Numbered from the stretch's first letter, positions 48,211 to 59,094 are shown. The stretch: DNA of 64,000 bases from Pseudomonas sp. MM223 (GCA_947090765.1 OX352322.1:1073501-1137500), one strand, 5' to 3'. The notes: a model not told the origin generated them from the letters alone. Translations and numbers: made by a program.

Positions 48211-49056
48211 TCAGACCACATGGATACCGCTCTGTACCCACAGGTGATGGCTTGGATCCTCCTGGGCCGTGTACTGGTTATAGTCGATACCGTCGGCAGT
48301 TTGGTTCCCGACCAGCGTCCAGTTGTCCGTCATGTGAACCGAGTCTTTGTCGTCCCCCTTGATGATCAGCGTGTCGGTGCCGGTTTCGGTGATGGCCACC
48401 ACGTCCGCCAGGTTGAGGGTCAGCGCCACCGAACTGGTGTCGTTGAGGTCGATGACTTCGATGTCATGCACGCGCCCGGCCAGGTTGCCCAGGTCGATGC
48501 TGGCATCGCCGCCGCCCCACAGCAGCGTGTCGGTGCCTGTGCCGCCCTCGACGCTGGCGAAGTTCTGGTCAACCACCACCAGGGTGTCGTTACCCGCACC
48601 ACCCTGCAGGGTGATATGGCCACCCTGGCTGCCATCGAGGTGGTCGTTGCCGTCGGTGCCGGCGATCACATCGGTGGCGGCTGCCAGGCTGGCCAGTGCT
48701 ACTGCCTCGTCACCCGTGTCGGCCTGCAGCGAAGTGAAGGTGGTGAGGCCGGCAGCGTTGTCCAGGTTGATGGTCAGCGTGGCGGTGTCGGTGGTGCCGT
48801 TCGGGTGGGTCAGCTCGTAGGTGAAGGTGTCGTGCTGGCCGACCACTGCCGAGGTGAGCCCCGATTTGAGGGTGTAGGTGTAGCTGCCGTCGGCATGCAC
48901 CAGCAAGGTGCCATAGGTGCCGGCCACGCTCACCCCGTTGTAGCCCGGGATGGTGTAGGTGTTGGCCGCCGTCAGCACGCTCAGCACGGTCAGGGCCGAA
49001 CCCACGGTGTCATCGGCAAGCAGGTTGCCGGTAGCTGCGGTAGCGCTGCCCACCAC
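48211..49056 (-). CDS. LapF-like adhesin, fragment 5 (C-terminal)
   Basis: The 281-residue frame carries a VCBS-like module (YGTLLVHADGSYTYTLKSG) and RTX-like glycine/aspartate text (GTDGNDHLDGSQGG, LQGGAGNDTLVVVD). It ends SGIHVV at 48211. Calcium-binding RTX turns plus an uncleaved C-terminal signal fit type I secretion. Confidence 0.8.
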   Translation of the reverse strand: MVGSATAATGNLLADDTVGSALTVLSVLTAANTYTIPGYNGVSVAGTYGTLLVHADGSYTYTLKSGLTSAVVGQHDTFTYELTHPNGTTDTATLTINLDNAAGLTTFTSLQADTGDEAVALASLAAATDVIAGTDGNDHLDGSQGGHITLQGGAGNDTLVVVDQNFASVEGGTGTDTLLWGGGDASIDLGNLAGRVHDIEVIDLNDTSSVALTLNLADVVAITETGTDTLIIKGDDKDSVHMTDNWTLVGNQTADGIDYNQYTAQEDPSHHLWVQSGIHVV

Positions 49057-51700
49057 GAATTGATCCAGGTGCGTGGCAGTGGCATTGATGGTGGTGGTGA
49101 TCGAGCTCGAGCAGCCCGATGCCGCCTGCCGTCACCTTCACGTGGTAGGTGCCTGGCCCCTGGTCCTGGAAGGTATAGCCAGCACCTCCGCCCAGCAAGC
49201 TGACCAGCGAACCCCCGCTCACGACCTGCACCGAAAAGTACAGGCCGGTTGCCGGGTTGAGCTTGAGCAGCTCGATGGTGGTGCCGTTGAGCAAGCTCAG
49301 GAGGTTGGTGGAGTTAACCACCACCTGCAGGTCGGTCACGGTATTGGCAGCGACCGTGGTGGTGTAGGTGGCCGAGCGTGAACCGATTACCGGCAGGCTG
49401 AGCGGCGTGAACGTGTCAGTCGAGGTGGTTTCCGGATTGACCAGGGTGAGGTGGCTGCTGCCCACGTCGTTGACTGCATCCACCACCGTGGCCGGCGCAC
49501 CGTAGTTGGTGTTGCTCCAGATCTCGGTGGCCTGCGGGCTGTCGATGCGTACATACAGGTTGGCCGCATCGGACAACCCGTTCGGGTGCACCAGCTGATA
49601 GCTGAACACATCCACTTTGCCGACGCTGCCTGGGCTGCCGTTTGGCGTGTAGGTGTAACTGCCGTCGCCATGGATCACCAGGGTGCCGTACAGGCCCTGC
49701 ACCGTAGTGGCGGTGCCAGCGGCAACGTAGCTGCCGTTTTTCAGCACTTGCAGCACGGCGGCGCTGTCCGGGCCACGGGCATCCACGGTGCCATCGGTGC
49801 CGACATCGGTGATGACGTTGCCGGAGGTGGGGGTGCCGGTACCGGTGAATTGGGTCAGGCTGGTGGCCGTGATGTCCAGTGAGGTGGTCACGTTGGTGAT
49901 CAACCCGATACCGCCACTGCCGACGGTCAGGCGGTAGTCGCCAGCTTGCAGGGTACCGATGTCGACTTGCAGACCCAGCGGCAGCACGATCAGGTCGAGC
50001 AGGCCCTGGGTGTTGCCGGTGGCAAGGGTCACCCAGGCGCCGGTGGCGTCTTTTACTTGCAGGGTAAACGTGGAGTTGTTGAGCAGCGCCAGTACGCTGT
50101 TGGTGGTGAGTGTAAGGGTCGGGTCGACGGTGGTGCCGGCCGCGACGGTCCAGGTGTAGGTCTTGGTGAAGCCCGACAGCAGCGTGGTGAAGCTGTCGGT
50201 GTAGGTCTTGGTTGCGGTGACAGGTACCAGGTTGACCGTTGCCGTCGCCAGGTTGTCGCTGGCGATGACCGGGGCGTTGGCATCTACATCGGGCGCGGTA
50301 ATGGAGGCGTTGCCCGACACGTTGCCACGCGGGTCGGTGAGGCTGACCGTAAGGACCTGGCCGTTGTCCTGAACCGGGCTCAGGGTCACGGTGAAGGTGC
50401 CGTTAGGCTGCACCGTGGCGGTTTGCAGCACGGTGCCGCTGGCGCTACGCACGGTCACGGTGGCACCCACTTCGCCGGTACCGGTGAGGGTGCTGCCGTC
50501 GGCACTGATTTGCAGGTTGCCGGCTACTGAAGGCGGGGTCAGGTCCGGTGCGGTCAGCGCGGTGCCGGTAGACACGTTGCCGGCGCTGTCGGTCAGGGTG
50601 ACGCTGAGCGCCTGGTTGTCGATCTGCGCGGCGGCCAGGCTGACCACGAACAGGCCGTTGGTGCCTACCGTTGCCGTGCCAAGCACGGCGCCGGCGCTGT
50701 TGCGCACGGTGACGGTGCTGCCGACCTGGCCGGAACCTGTGACCGAGGTGCCGTTGGCATTGATGGCCGCCACCGGCGCCGCGGGCGGCGTGGTGTCCGG
50801 TGCGGTCAGGCTGGTGCTGGCAGACAGGTTGCCGGCCGCATCGGCCTGGCGTACCACCAGCAGCTGCCCGTCGTTCTGTGGCGAGGTCAGGGTAATGCTG
50901 AAGGTGCCGTTGGCTAGCACCACGCCGCTACCCACCTGGCCACTCGGGCCTTGCACGGTGACGGTAGCGCCTGGCTCGCCGTTACCGGTCAGTATCGTGC
51001 CCGTGCCGTTGATGACGACATTGGTGGGCACGGCTGGCGGCTGGACATCGACAGCGGTGTAGCTGGTGCTGCCGGACGCGTTGCCAGCAGCGTCGGTCTG
51101 GCTCACGCCCAGTACCTGGCCATTGAGCTGCGCCGCGTTGAGGTTGACGGTGAACACGCCACCGCCATTCACCAGCGCCGTGCCAAGCACGTTGTTGCTG
51201 GCATCACGCACGGTTACCGTGGCACCGGCCTCACCTGTACCGGTAAGCACCAGGCCGTTGGCAGACAGGGCGGTTACCACCGGGTTGGCCGGTGGGGTGA
51301 TGTCGGCCGCTTGCAGGAAGACCGGCTGCGATTCGCCGCCCAGCAGCGAGACTGCCGTTACCGAGATGTGCTGGCCGTTGAGCTGTGGCGCGGTCAGCGT
51401 GATGCTGAAGCCGCCATTTCCTATGTTGGCGGAGCCAGAGCCGATCAGGTTGCCTGCGGCATCGTAGACGCGAATGCTGGCCCCGGTTGCGGCCGTACCG
51501 GTCAAGGTCAGGCCGTCGCCGCCCAGTACCGCGTTGGTCGGTGGTTCGGGTGGCGGCACCAGGGGGGTGATATACGTCACTGCCCCAGAGGTGTTCGGCC
51601 CGTCGGACTGTGTCACGGAAAGGAATGCGGCTGAGCCCGGCGCCGGCGAAAGGTTTATCTGGAAGTTGCCAGCCGCGTCCACCAGACCGGTCCCGATCAC
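49010..51700 (-). CDS. LapF-like adhesin, fragment 4
   Basis: Contains the last Ig-like repeats, then longer BIg/VCBS-like modules (SAVVLQVL-type and GSYTYTPNGSPGSVGKVD). Native sequence ends near 49108 at GGIGLLEL; the following His/Cys-rich text is out of frame. Confidence 0.75.
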   Translation of the reverse strand: MIGTGLVDAAGNFQINLSPAPGSAAFLSVTQSDGPNTSGAVTYITPLVPPPEPPTNAVLGGDGLTLTGTAATGASIRVYDAAGNLIGSGSANIGNGGFSITLTAPQLNGQHISVTAVSLLGGESQPVFLQAADITPPANPVVTALSANGLVLTGTGEAGATVTVRDASNNVLGTALVNGGGVFTVNLNAAQLNGQVLGVSQTDAAGNASGSTSYTAVDVQPPAVPTNVVINGTGTILTGNGEPGATVTVQGPSGQVGSGVVLANGTFSITLTSPQNDGQLLVVRQADAAGNLSASTSLTAPDTTPPAAPVAAINANGTSVTGSGQVGSTVTVRNSAGAVLGTATVGTNGLFVVSLAAAQIDNQALSVTLTDSAGNVSTGTALTAPDLTPPSVAGNLQISADGSTLTGTGEVGATVTVRSASGTVLQTATVQPNGTFTVTLSPVQDNGQVLTVSLTDPRGNVSGNASITAPDVDANAPVIASDNLATATVNLVPVTATKTYTDSFTTLLSGFTKTYTWTVAAGTTVDPTLTLTTNSVLALLNNSTFTLQVKDATGAWVTLATGNTQGLLDLIVLPLGLQVDIGTLQAGDYRLTVGSGGIGLITNVTTSLDITATSLTQFTGTGTPTSGNVITDVGTDGTVDARGPDSAAVLQVLKNGSYVAAGTATTVQGLYGTLVIHGDGSYTYTPNGSPGSVGKVDVFSYQLVHPNGLSDAANLYVRIDSPQATEIWSNTNYGAPATVVDAVNDVGSSHLTLVNPETTSTDTFTPLSLPVIGSRSATYTTTVAANTVTDLQVVVNSTNLLSLLNGTTIELLKLNPATGLYFSVQVVSGGSLVSLLGGGAGYTFQDQGPGTYHVKVTAGGIGLLELDHHHHQCHCHAPGSIRGGQRYRSYRQPACR

Positions 51701-54700
51701 GGTGCCGGTGGGGCCGCCGATTCTGACGGTGACCGTGGCATTGGCTTCGCCCCTGCCGGTCAGCGAGCTCGTAGGTGTTGTCGATCGCCAGGTTGGTCAC
51801 CACGGCGGGTGGCGAGGTGTCGAGCGTCTGGTAGGTAGCGGGTACCGAGGCGTTGCCGGCAGCGTCCGTGGACACCACCGTCAGCAGTTGGCCGTTGTTC
51901 TGTGCCGGGCTGATGACCACGGTAAACTCGCCGTTGCCACCCACCACCACCGTACCTACGACGCTGTTGTTGGGGCCGCGCACAGTGATGGTAGAGCCGG
52001 CTTCGGCTGTACCGGTCATCGATGTGCCTGCCGGGTTGAGCAGCAGGTTGCCTGGTTGCACAGGTGGCGTCAGGTCTGGCGCGGTCATCTGCAGGGGCGC
52101 CGACGGGTTGCCGGTGGCGTCCTGGGTAATGACGGTCAGTACCTGGCCATTGATCTGCGGGCTGTTCAGGTCGAGCACGAAGGTGCCGTCAGGGTCGACC
52201 GTCACCTGGCCCAGCAGGTCGCCGTTGTTGTTGATCACGGTGACGTGGGTGCCGGCCTCGGCAGTGCCGATTACCTGCGTACCACTGTCGTTGATCGAGG
52301 CGACCACGGTGGCTGGCGGGGTGATGTCCGGTGCCGTGACGGTGCTGACCGTCGATACGTTGCCGCTGCTGTCGGTCAGGGTGACCTGAAGCAGCTGGCC
52401 ATTCAGTTGCGGCGTATCCAGCTCGACCACGAAGGTCCCGTCGGCGGCGACTACTGCGGTGCCGATCTGTAGGGTGCCCACATACACGCGCACTGTAGCG
52501 CCCGCTTCGCCGATACCGCCCAGTTCATCGCCTGCCACACTGAGCTGCAGCCCGGTTGCGGCGGTAGGTGGCGTGTGGTCCGGGGCCAGCACGGTGACCG
52601 GCAGGCTGATGTTGCCGGGTGGGTCGGCCTGTAGTACCGACAGTGTTTCGTGGTTGATCTGTGCTGGCGACAGTTCGACACGGAAGCTGCCATCTGCCAG
52701 CACCGTGCCGGTACCCAGCACCGTACCGGCGGCGTTGCTCACGATGACCGTTGCACCGGCTTCGCCCAGGCCGCTGACCACGCTGCCATCGGCGTTGATC
52801 ACCACGGCGGTAAGCGGCGCCGGTGGCGTGAAGTCCGGGGTTTGCAGGGTGGCCACGGCCGAGACGTTGCCGGTGGCATCGGCTTGGGTGAAGCTGAGCA
52901 GTTCAGCGTTGCCCAGCGCCGGGCTGAGGGTGATGGTGAAGTGGCCGCTGGCATCGACGATGGCGCTGCCGATTGGCTGGCCTGCCGGGTTGGTGACGGT
53001 TACCAGCGCGCCCGCTTCGCCGCGGCCGGTGATGGTCACGCCATCGCTGGAAATGGCCAGCGCGGATGGTGCTGTGGGTGCCGTGGTGTCCGGCGCAGTG
53101 ATGGCGCTGGCGGCGGACTGGTTGCCGGCGGCATCGGTCAGCACCACATGCACCTGTTGGCCGTTGGCCTGTGGTGAAGTGAGGCTGATCTGGAAGGTGC
53201 CATCGGCGCGCACCACGCCGCTGCCAAGGACGCTGCCATCAGCCGCCAGTACACGCACGCTGGTGCCGGCTTCGCCGCTGCCGTTGAGCAGGCTGCCACC
53301 GCCAGTGAAGGCCAGGTTGCCGGCGGCATCGGGCGCCACCCGGTCAGGGGCGGTCAGGCTGACGCTGTTGGACTCGTTGCCGGCCACATCGGACTGGCTG
53401 GCGCTGAGCTGTTCGCCGTTGATCTGCGCAGCGCTCAGGTTGACGCTGAAGTTGCCGCTGGCATCGACCACAGTGGTACCCAGGTCGATACCGCCTTCGC
53501 CAATCACCGTGACGGTGGCACCGGCTTCACCGCGGCCAGTGAGTACCAGGCCGTCGCTGGACAGCACCAGGTTGGTCAGTGGTTGCGGAGCCGTGGTGTC
53601 TGGCGCCTGCAAGGTTGCGGGCAGCGAGACAGCTCCGTCGCTGCCGGTGGCGCTGACCTGCAGCACTTCACCGTTGGCCTGGGCGCTGCCGAGGTTGACG
53701 GTGAAGGTGCCGTCGATGGCTGCCGTGCTGCTGCCCAGCAACACGCCGTTGGGGCCGTACACCTTGATCGTGCTGCCCACCGTTGCGGTGCCGGTTACCG
53801 ACAGGCCGTCGGCGGCCAGCACCAGGTTGCCCGGTGTTGCTGGTGCCAGCAGGCCCGGCGCGGTAACGTCCTGCGCAGGGGAAACGTTCTGTGCGGCGTC
53901 GGCCTGGACCACGCTCAGGCGTTCACCCATGATCGCGGCTGGCGACAGGGTGACGCTGAAGTGTCCGTCGGCGCCGACCGTGGCAGTGCCCAGCACGGTA
54001 TTGTCGGGTGCCCGTACGGTCACCGTCGCGCCGGCTTCGCCATTGCCTGTCAGGGTGGTGCCACTGGCGGAGACTGCCAGGTTGGTCACGGCCGCTGGCG
54101 GGGTGGTATCGGCAGCGGTGTAAGGCGCAGCGGGCGACACGTTGCCGGCTGCATCGGTGGCGGTCACCTGCAGGGTCTGGCCATTGGTCTGGGCGCTGTT
54201 CAGGGTGACCTGGAAGGTGCCATTGCTGCTGGCGACCGCCGTGCCCAGCACGTTGCCGCTGGCATCGCGCACGGTCACGGTGCTACCGGCTTCGGCGTTA
54301 CCGGTCAGTTGCAGCCCGGTGGCTGCCAGGGCCAGTGCAGCCGGTGCGGCGGGTGGCGTGAAGTCCGGGGCGGTAACGGCCACGGCGGTGGAGGTGTTGT
54401 TGCTTGCGTCAGTTTGCGTAACGCTCAGGTGTTGGGCGTTGAGCTGGGCGCTGTTCAGGGTGAGGCTGAAGCTGCCGTTGGCGGCGACCAGGCCGGTGCC
54501 GATGATGGTGCCGTCCGGGCCGCGCACGGTGACTGTGGCGCCGGCTTCACCGAGCCCGGTCAGGGTCAGGCCGTTGTTGTTCAGCGCCACGTTGGTCAGC
54601 GGGGCAGGCGGGGTCAGGTCCGGGGTTGCCACGTTGACCGCTGGCGAGGTGTTGCCGGCGGCATCCACTTGCGTCACGCCAATGGCCTGGCCAGTGGCTT

Positions 54701-56195
54701 GCGGGGTGTCGAAAGTCACCGTGAAGCGACCATCGGCGCCCACCGTGGCCGTGCCCAGCAGGGTACCCGCGGCGTTGCGCACCTGCACGGTAGCCCCCAC
54801 TTCACCGCTACCGGACAGCTGCCGGCCGTCCTGGCTCAGCACCGGGTTGGTGATGGCGGCCGGTGGCGTGCGGTCTGGCGTGGCCAGGCTGGCCGGGCCG
54901 GAGATGTTGCCGGCGGCATCGCTGAGGGTGACTTGCAATGGGCTGCCGCTGGTTTGTGCACTGGGCAGGGTGATCTGGAACTGGCCGCTCTGGTTGACGG
55001 TGCCGGTGGCCAGGATGGCGCCACTGGCATCGCGCACTGTCACGGTAGCGCCAGCTTCGCCCTGGCCGCTGAGCACGGTGGCTGCGCTGTTCAGGCTGAG
55101 GTTGGTCGCGGCCAGCGGTGCCTGCAAGTCGGGTGCTTGCAGGGTGGCCGCCAGTGAAACGTTACCTGCAGCGTCGGCCTGGGTCACGATCAGGTTCTGC
55201 CCATTGGCCACAGCGGGCGAGAAACTGATACTGAACAAGCCGTTGCTGCCGACGGTTGTGGTCCCCAGCAGGTTGCCCTGCGCATCCGTTACGCGCACGC
55301 TTGCACCTACTTCGCCCTGGCCGGTCAGCGTGCTGCCGGTGGCATTGAGCACGACCTGCGTCGGTACGTTCGGTGCGGTGGTGTCATTGGCCACGACAGT
55401 GGCGGGCACTGAAGGTTGGCCATCGACGGTGGCTTTGGCGCTGACTTGCAAGGTCTGGGCATTGAGCTGGGCGTTTTGGAAGAACACGCGGAAGAAGCCA
55501 TCGCTGCCAACCGTTGCCGTGCCCAGGGTGGTGCCCCCGGAGGTCACGGTGATCAGCGAGCCGACCGTGCCCTGGCCGGTGAGCAGGAAGCCGTCGGCGC
55601 TGATGGACAGGGCCGACGGCGTGGCCACCTCGGTGCCGGTCGGGCCAGCCAGTGACACTTCGGGCGATTCGTTGCCAGTAGGGTCGATCACCACCACATC
55701 GACGGTTTCGCCAGTGGCCAGTGGCGGGTCGACGTCAACCACGAAGGTGCCGTCGGGCCCTACGGTTACGGTGCCGCGAACCGTACCATCGACCTGGTCG
55801 CGGATTTCCACTGTGCTGCCAGGCTCGGCGGTACCCCCCACCGTGCTGCCGTCCGGGCTCACGGTCAGGCCGTTGGCCGGGTCTGGCTTGGTGGTGTCCG
55901 GGGCAGTGACGGACACTGGCGCCGAGCTGTTACCAGCCGTGTCGGTCACCACCACGGTCACGGTCTGGCCATTGTTTTGCGGGGAACCTAACGTCACGCT
56001 GAAACTACCGTCAGGGCCGACAGTAGCGTCAAACGTATTGCCAGACCCATCGGTCACGGTCACCGAGCTCGGCACCGGGTGCATTGCCGGTGACAACAAG
56101 ACCATCGCCACTGACTTCCACGTCGGTGGGCAATGCCGGCGGTGTAATGTCCGGCGCATTGATCTGACCGGGCTGCGACGTGTTGCCGGCCGCAT
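51231..56195 (-). CDS. LapF-like adhesin, fragment 3
   Basis: The longest piece. Native sequence runs from about 56065 (VTVTDGSGNTF) to about 51770 (AIDNTYEL) and consists of Ig-like repeats. Text after 51765, starting ADRQGRSQC, is out of frame. Confidence 0.75.
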   Translation of the reverse strand: MRPATRRSPVRSMRRTLHRRHCPPTWKSVAMVLLSPAMHPVPSSVTVTDGSGNTFDATVGPDGSFSVTLGSPQNNGQTVTVVVTDTAGNSSAPVSVTAPDTTKPDPANGLTVSPDGSTVGGTAEPGSTVEIRDQVDGTVRGTVTVGPDGTFVVDVDPPLATGETVDVVVIDPTGNESPEVSLAGPTGTEVATPSALSISADGFLLTGQGTVGSLITVTSGGTTLGTATVGSDGFFRVFFQNAQLNAQTLQVSAKATVDGQPSVPATVVANDTTAPNVPTQVVLNATGSTLTGQGEVGASVRVTDAQGNLLGTTTVGSNGLFSISFSPAVANGQNLIVTQADAAGNVSLAATLQAPDLQAPLAATNLSLNSAATVLSGQGEAGATVTVRDASGAILATGTVNQSGQFQITLPSAQTSGSPLQVTLSDAAGNISGPASLATPDRTPPAAITNPVLSQDGRQLSGSGEVGATVQVRNAAGTLLGTATVGADGRFTVTFDTPQATGQAIGVTQVDAAGNTSPAVNVATPDLTPPAPLTNVALNNNGLTLTGLGEAGATVTVRGPDGTIIGTGLVAANGSFSLTLNSAQLNAQHLSVTQTDASNNTSTAVAVTAPDFTPPAAPAALALAATGLQLTGNAEAGSTVTVRDASGNVLGTAVASSNGTFQVTLNSAQTNGQTLQVTATDAAGNVSPAAPYTAADTTPPAAVTNLAVSASGTTLTGNGEAGATVTVRAPDNTVLGTATVGADGHFSVTLSPAAIMGERLSVVQADAAQNVSPAQDVTAPGLLAPATPGNLVLAADGLSVTGTATVGSTIKVYGPNGVLLGSSTAAIDGTFTVNLGSAQANGEVLQVSATGSDGAVSLPATLQAPDTTAPQPLTNLVLSSDGLVLTGRGEAGATVTVIGEGGIDLGTTVVDASGNFSVNLSAAQINGEQLSASQSDVAGNESNSVSLTAPDRVAPDAAGNLAFTGGGSLLNGSGEAGTSVRVLAADGSVLGSGVVRADGTFQISLTSPQANGQQVHVVLTDAAGNQSAASAITAPDTTAPTAPSALAISSDGVTITGRGEAGALVTVTNPAGQPIGSAIVDASGHFTITLSPALGNAELLSFTQADATGNVSAVATLQTPDFTPPAPLTAVVINADGSVVSGLGEAGATVIVSNAAGTVLGTGTVLADGSFRVELSPAQINHETLSVLQADPPGNISLPVTVLAPDHTPPTAATGLQLSVAGDELGGIGEAGATVRVYVGTLQIGTAVVAADGTFVVELDTPQLNGQLLQVTLTDSSGNVSTVSTVTAPDITPPATVVASINDSGTQVIGTAEAGTHVTVINNNGDLLGQVTVDPDGTFVLDLNSPQINGQVLTVITQDATGNPSAPLQMTAPDLTPPVQPGNLLLNPAGTSMTGTAEAGSTITVRGPNNSVVGTVVVGGNGEFTVVISPAQNNGQLLTVVSTDAAGNASVPATYQTLDTSPPAVVTNLAIDNTYELADRQGRSQCHGHRQNRRPHRHRDRDRSGGRGWQLPDKPFAGAGLSRIPFRDTVRRAEHLWGSDVYHPPGAATRTTDQRGTGRRRPDLDRYGRNRGQHSRLRCRRQPDRLWLRQHRKWRLQHHADRATAQRPAHLGNGSLAAGRRIAAGLPASGRHHPTGQPGGNRPVCQRPGAYRYR

Positions 56196-59094
56196 CGGTC
56201 AGGGTAACGTTGAGTGACTGGCCGTCGAGCTGGGCGGGGGATAGTGGCACGGTGAAGCTGCCACCTGCCGGCACGACGATGGTACCCACCAGTGTGCCGT
56301 CGGTAAGCCGTACCTCTACCGTAGAACCTGCCTCACCGGTGCCCTGGATAGCATTGCCGCCCGGCGTGATGGTGAGGCCGGCAGGCGCCGTTGGCGCACT
56401 GTTGTCATCGGCAGTGAAGCTGGCCGATGGCGAGGCATTGCCGCCCCCATCGATCACTATCACCGACAACACTTCGCCGTTGGTCTGGGCAGGGTTCAGT
56501 GGCACTTCGAACGTGCCGTCCGGCGCCACCTGAACAGTGCCCAGCAGGTCGCCAGTCGCGCTGCGAACCTCTACGGTGCTGCCTGCCTCACCCTGGCCGC
56601 TGAGCAAGGTGCCGGTCGGGTCCAGGCCAAGACCTTGTGCTGGCAGCGGTGCCTCGAAGTCAGGCGCGGTCACGGTGCCGGCGGGCGAGTCGTTGCCGGC
56701 GTTGTCCGCCTGGGTGACAGACAGGGTCTGGCCATTGAGCTGTGGCGGATCGATGCTCACCGCGAAGCTGCCATCGGGCTGAACCGTGGCGGTGCCGAGC
56801 ACGGTGCCTGCGGGGTTGGTGACGCTCACTTGCGCACCCGGTTCGCCGCTGCCGGTAATGGTCCGCCCATCGCCGGACAGGGCCAGGCCGGTTGGGGTAG
56901 CCGGCAGCTCGGTGTCCGGTGCTGGCAGGTCGACCGCCGCCGACAGGTTGCCGGTTGGGTCGCGCTGCTCCACGGTCAGGGCCTGGCCGTTGGTTTGCGC
57001 TGGGGTGAGGGTGACTTCGAAGGCGCCGTTGCTGCCCACCAGGGCAATGCCCAGGACGCTGCCGTCCGGCCCGCGCACGGTCACGGTGGCCCCTGGTTCG
57101 CCGCTGCCGGTGACCGTGGTGCCGGTGCCATCAATGGTCGGGTTGCTGACCACCTGTGGTGGCGTGGAGTCGGGGGCGGTGAAGTTCACCGCCCCGGCGC
57201 TGTTGCCAAGATGGTCTGTGGCCTCGACGGTCAGGCTTTCGCCATTGCGCTGGGCTGGGCTGAGGGTGACGTCGAAGCGGCCGTCTGTGCCCACCGTTGC
57301 GGTACCCAGCACGTTGCCGTTGGTGTCGCGCACGGTGACGATGGAGCCACTTTGGCCCACACCGGTCAGGTGAATACCCGCGGTATCGATGGCCATACCC
57401 GAAGGTTGTTGCGGGCCGTCCAGATCGGGCGCCATGGTGGTAGCTGTCGAGGTGTTGCCCGTTGCATCACGCAGCACCACGTCCAGTTCCTGGCCGTCGG
57501 TCTGCGGCGGGTTGAGCACCACGCTGATCACACCGTTGGCGCCGACCTGGGCACTGCCCAGCACGGTACCCTGGGCGTTGATGACTTGTACGGTGGTGCC
57601 CGGCTCGCCACGGCCGGTCAGCAGGCTGCCATCGGCGCTTACATGCAACTGGCTGGCTTCGTTGGGTGGGGTGATGTCGGGCGCGGTAACCTGGGTCGGC
57701 AGCGAGCTGTTGCCGGCGCCATTGACAGCCACTACATCCAGCAGTTCGCCATTGGCCTGGGCCGGGTTGAGGATGACGGTGAAGGTGCCATTGCCACCGA
57801 CTACCACGCTGCCGACCAGGTTGCCGTTGGCATCATGCACGTCAACACGGCTGCCGGCCGGGGCAGACCCTGTGATGCTGGTGCCATCAGCGGCGACGAC
57901 CAGGTCGCCCGGGCTGGCGGGGGTGGCGGTAGCGGGTACCTGGAACGGCAGCGCTTCGGAGGCGTTGCCACTCGGGTCGGTCTGCACCAGGCTCAGTTGC
58001 TCGCCGGGTTGGGCTGCCGGGGCAAGGTTGACCACGAAGGTACCGTTGGCGCCGACCGTGGCAGTGCCGATGAGGTTACCGCCGGCATCACGCACTTCGA
58101 CAGTGGCACCGGCTTCGCCGCGACCGCTGAGTACCTGGCCACCGGCGCCGACCACGATGTTGCTGACTTGCGTAGGCGCAGTGATGTCGGGGGCATCGAA
58201 CTGCAATGGCGCAGAGCTGTTGCCGGCGCTATCCACCAGCCTCACGTCCAGCGCCTCGCCATTGGCTTGGGCAGGGGACAAGGTGACGCTGAAGGTACCG
58301 CCTGCATTGACCAGGCCGGTGCCAATCACGTTGCCGGCACTATCGCGCACTTGCACGGTGGCGCCGGGTTCGCCGCGGCCGGTGAAGGTGACGCCATCGA
58401 CCAGGGCCATGTCAGTGGGTTGCGCTGGCGCCTGCAGGTCTGGCGAGGTGACCGAACCGGGTTGTGAGACGTTGCCTGCGGCGTCGGTGAGGGTGACTTG
58501 CAAGGTGCTACCGTTGTTCACGGCAGGGGCCAAGGTCACGATGAACGTGCCATCCGGGCCGACAGTGCCGGTTGCCAGCACATTACCGGCGGCATCACGC
58601 ACCTGTACGCTGGCGCCGGCTTCGCCACGCCCGCTCAGTTGGCTGCCGGCCAGGGTGATGGCCAGGTTGGTCGGTGCCTGGGGTGGCGTGGTATCGACCC
58701 CGTCGATATCAGGGGCAGTGACGCTACTGGCGCCGCTGGCATTACCGGCGGCGTCGGTAGCCGTGACGTGCAGTATTTCGCCGTCTACCTGCGGTGGGTT
58801 GAGGGTAATGCTGAAAATGCCGGTGGCACCCACCACGGCGGTTCCCAGCACGGTGGTGCCATCGGCAGCCAGCACGCGCACGGTGCTGCCGGGTTCGGCA
58901 CGGCCGGTAATGACAGTGCCGTCAGCGTTCACCGCCAGTTCGCTCGGGGCGGTAGGCGCGGTAATGTCAGGCGCGGTGATCTGCGTTGGCAGCGACGTTG
59001 CGCCTGCATTGTCGATGGCCACCACGTCCAGCAGTTCGCCATTGGCCTGGGCCGGGTTGAGGGCCACGGTGAAGCTGCCGTCCGGGCCGGCCAC
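56029..59094 (-). CDS. LapF-like adhesin, fragment 2
   Basis: The frame contains only Ig-like repeats and has no own ribosome site; the first Met is internal to a repeat (MAGPDGSF corresponds to VAGPDGSF). Native sequence ends at 56070, after NAPGAEL. Confidence 0.75.
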   Translation of the reverse strand: MAGPDGSFTVALNPAQANGELLDVVAIDNAGATSLPTQITAPDITAPTAPSELAVNADGTVITGRAEPGSTVRVLAADGTTVLGTAVVGATGIFSITLNPPQVDGEILHVTATDAAGNASGASSVTAPDIDGVDTTPPQAPTNLAITLAGSQLSGRGEAGASVQVRDAAGNVLATGTVGPDGTFIVTLAPAVNNGSTLQVTLTDAAGNVSQPGSVTSPDLQAPAQPTDMALVDGVTFTGRGEPGATVQVRDSAGNVIGTGLVNAGGTFSVTLSPAQANGEALDVRLVDSAGNSSAPLQFDAPDITAPTQVSNIVVGAGGQVLSGRGEAGATVEVRDAGGNLIGTATVGANGTFVVNLAPAAQPGEQLSLVQTDPSGNASEALPFQVPATATPASPGDLVVAADGTSITGSAPAGSRVDVHDANGNLVGSVVVGGNGTFTVILNPAQANGELLDVVAVNGAGNSSLPTQVTAPDITPPNEASQLHVSADGSLLTGRGEPGTTVQVINAQGTVLGSAQVGANGVISVVLNPPQTDGQELDVVLRDATGNTSTATTMAPDLDGPQQPSGMAIDTAGIHLTGVGQSGSIVTVRDTNGNVLGTATVGTDGRFDVTLSPAQRNGESLTVEATDHLGNSAGAVNFTAPDSTPPQVVSNPTIDGTGTTVTGSGEPGATVTVRGPDGSVLGIALVGSNGAFEVTLTPAQTNGQALTVEQRDPTGNLSAAVDLPAPDTELPATPTGLALSGDGRTITGSGEPGAQVSVTNPAGTVLGTATVQPDGSFAVSIDPPQLNGQTLSVTQADNAGNDSPAGTVTAPDFEAPLPAQGLGLDPTGTLLSGQGEAGSTVEVRSATGDLLGTVQVAPDGTFEVPLNPAQTNGEVLSVIVIDGGGNASPSASFTADDNSAPTAPAGLTITPGGNAIQGTGEAGSTVEVRLTDGTLVGTIVVPAGGSFTVPLSPAQLDGQSLNVTLTDAAGNTSQPGQINAPDITPPALPTDVEVSGDGLVVTGNAPGAELGDRDRWVWQYV

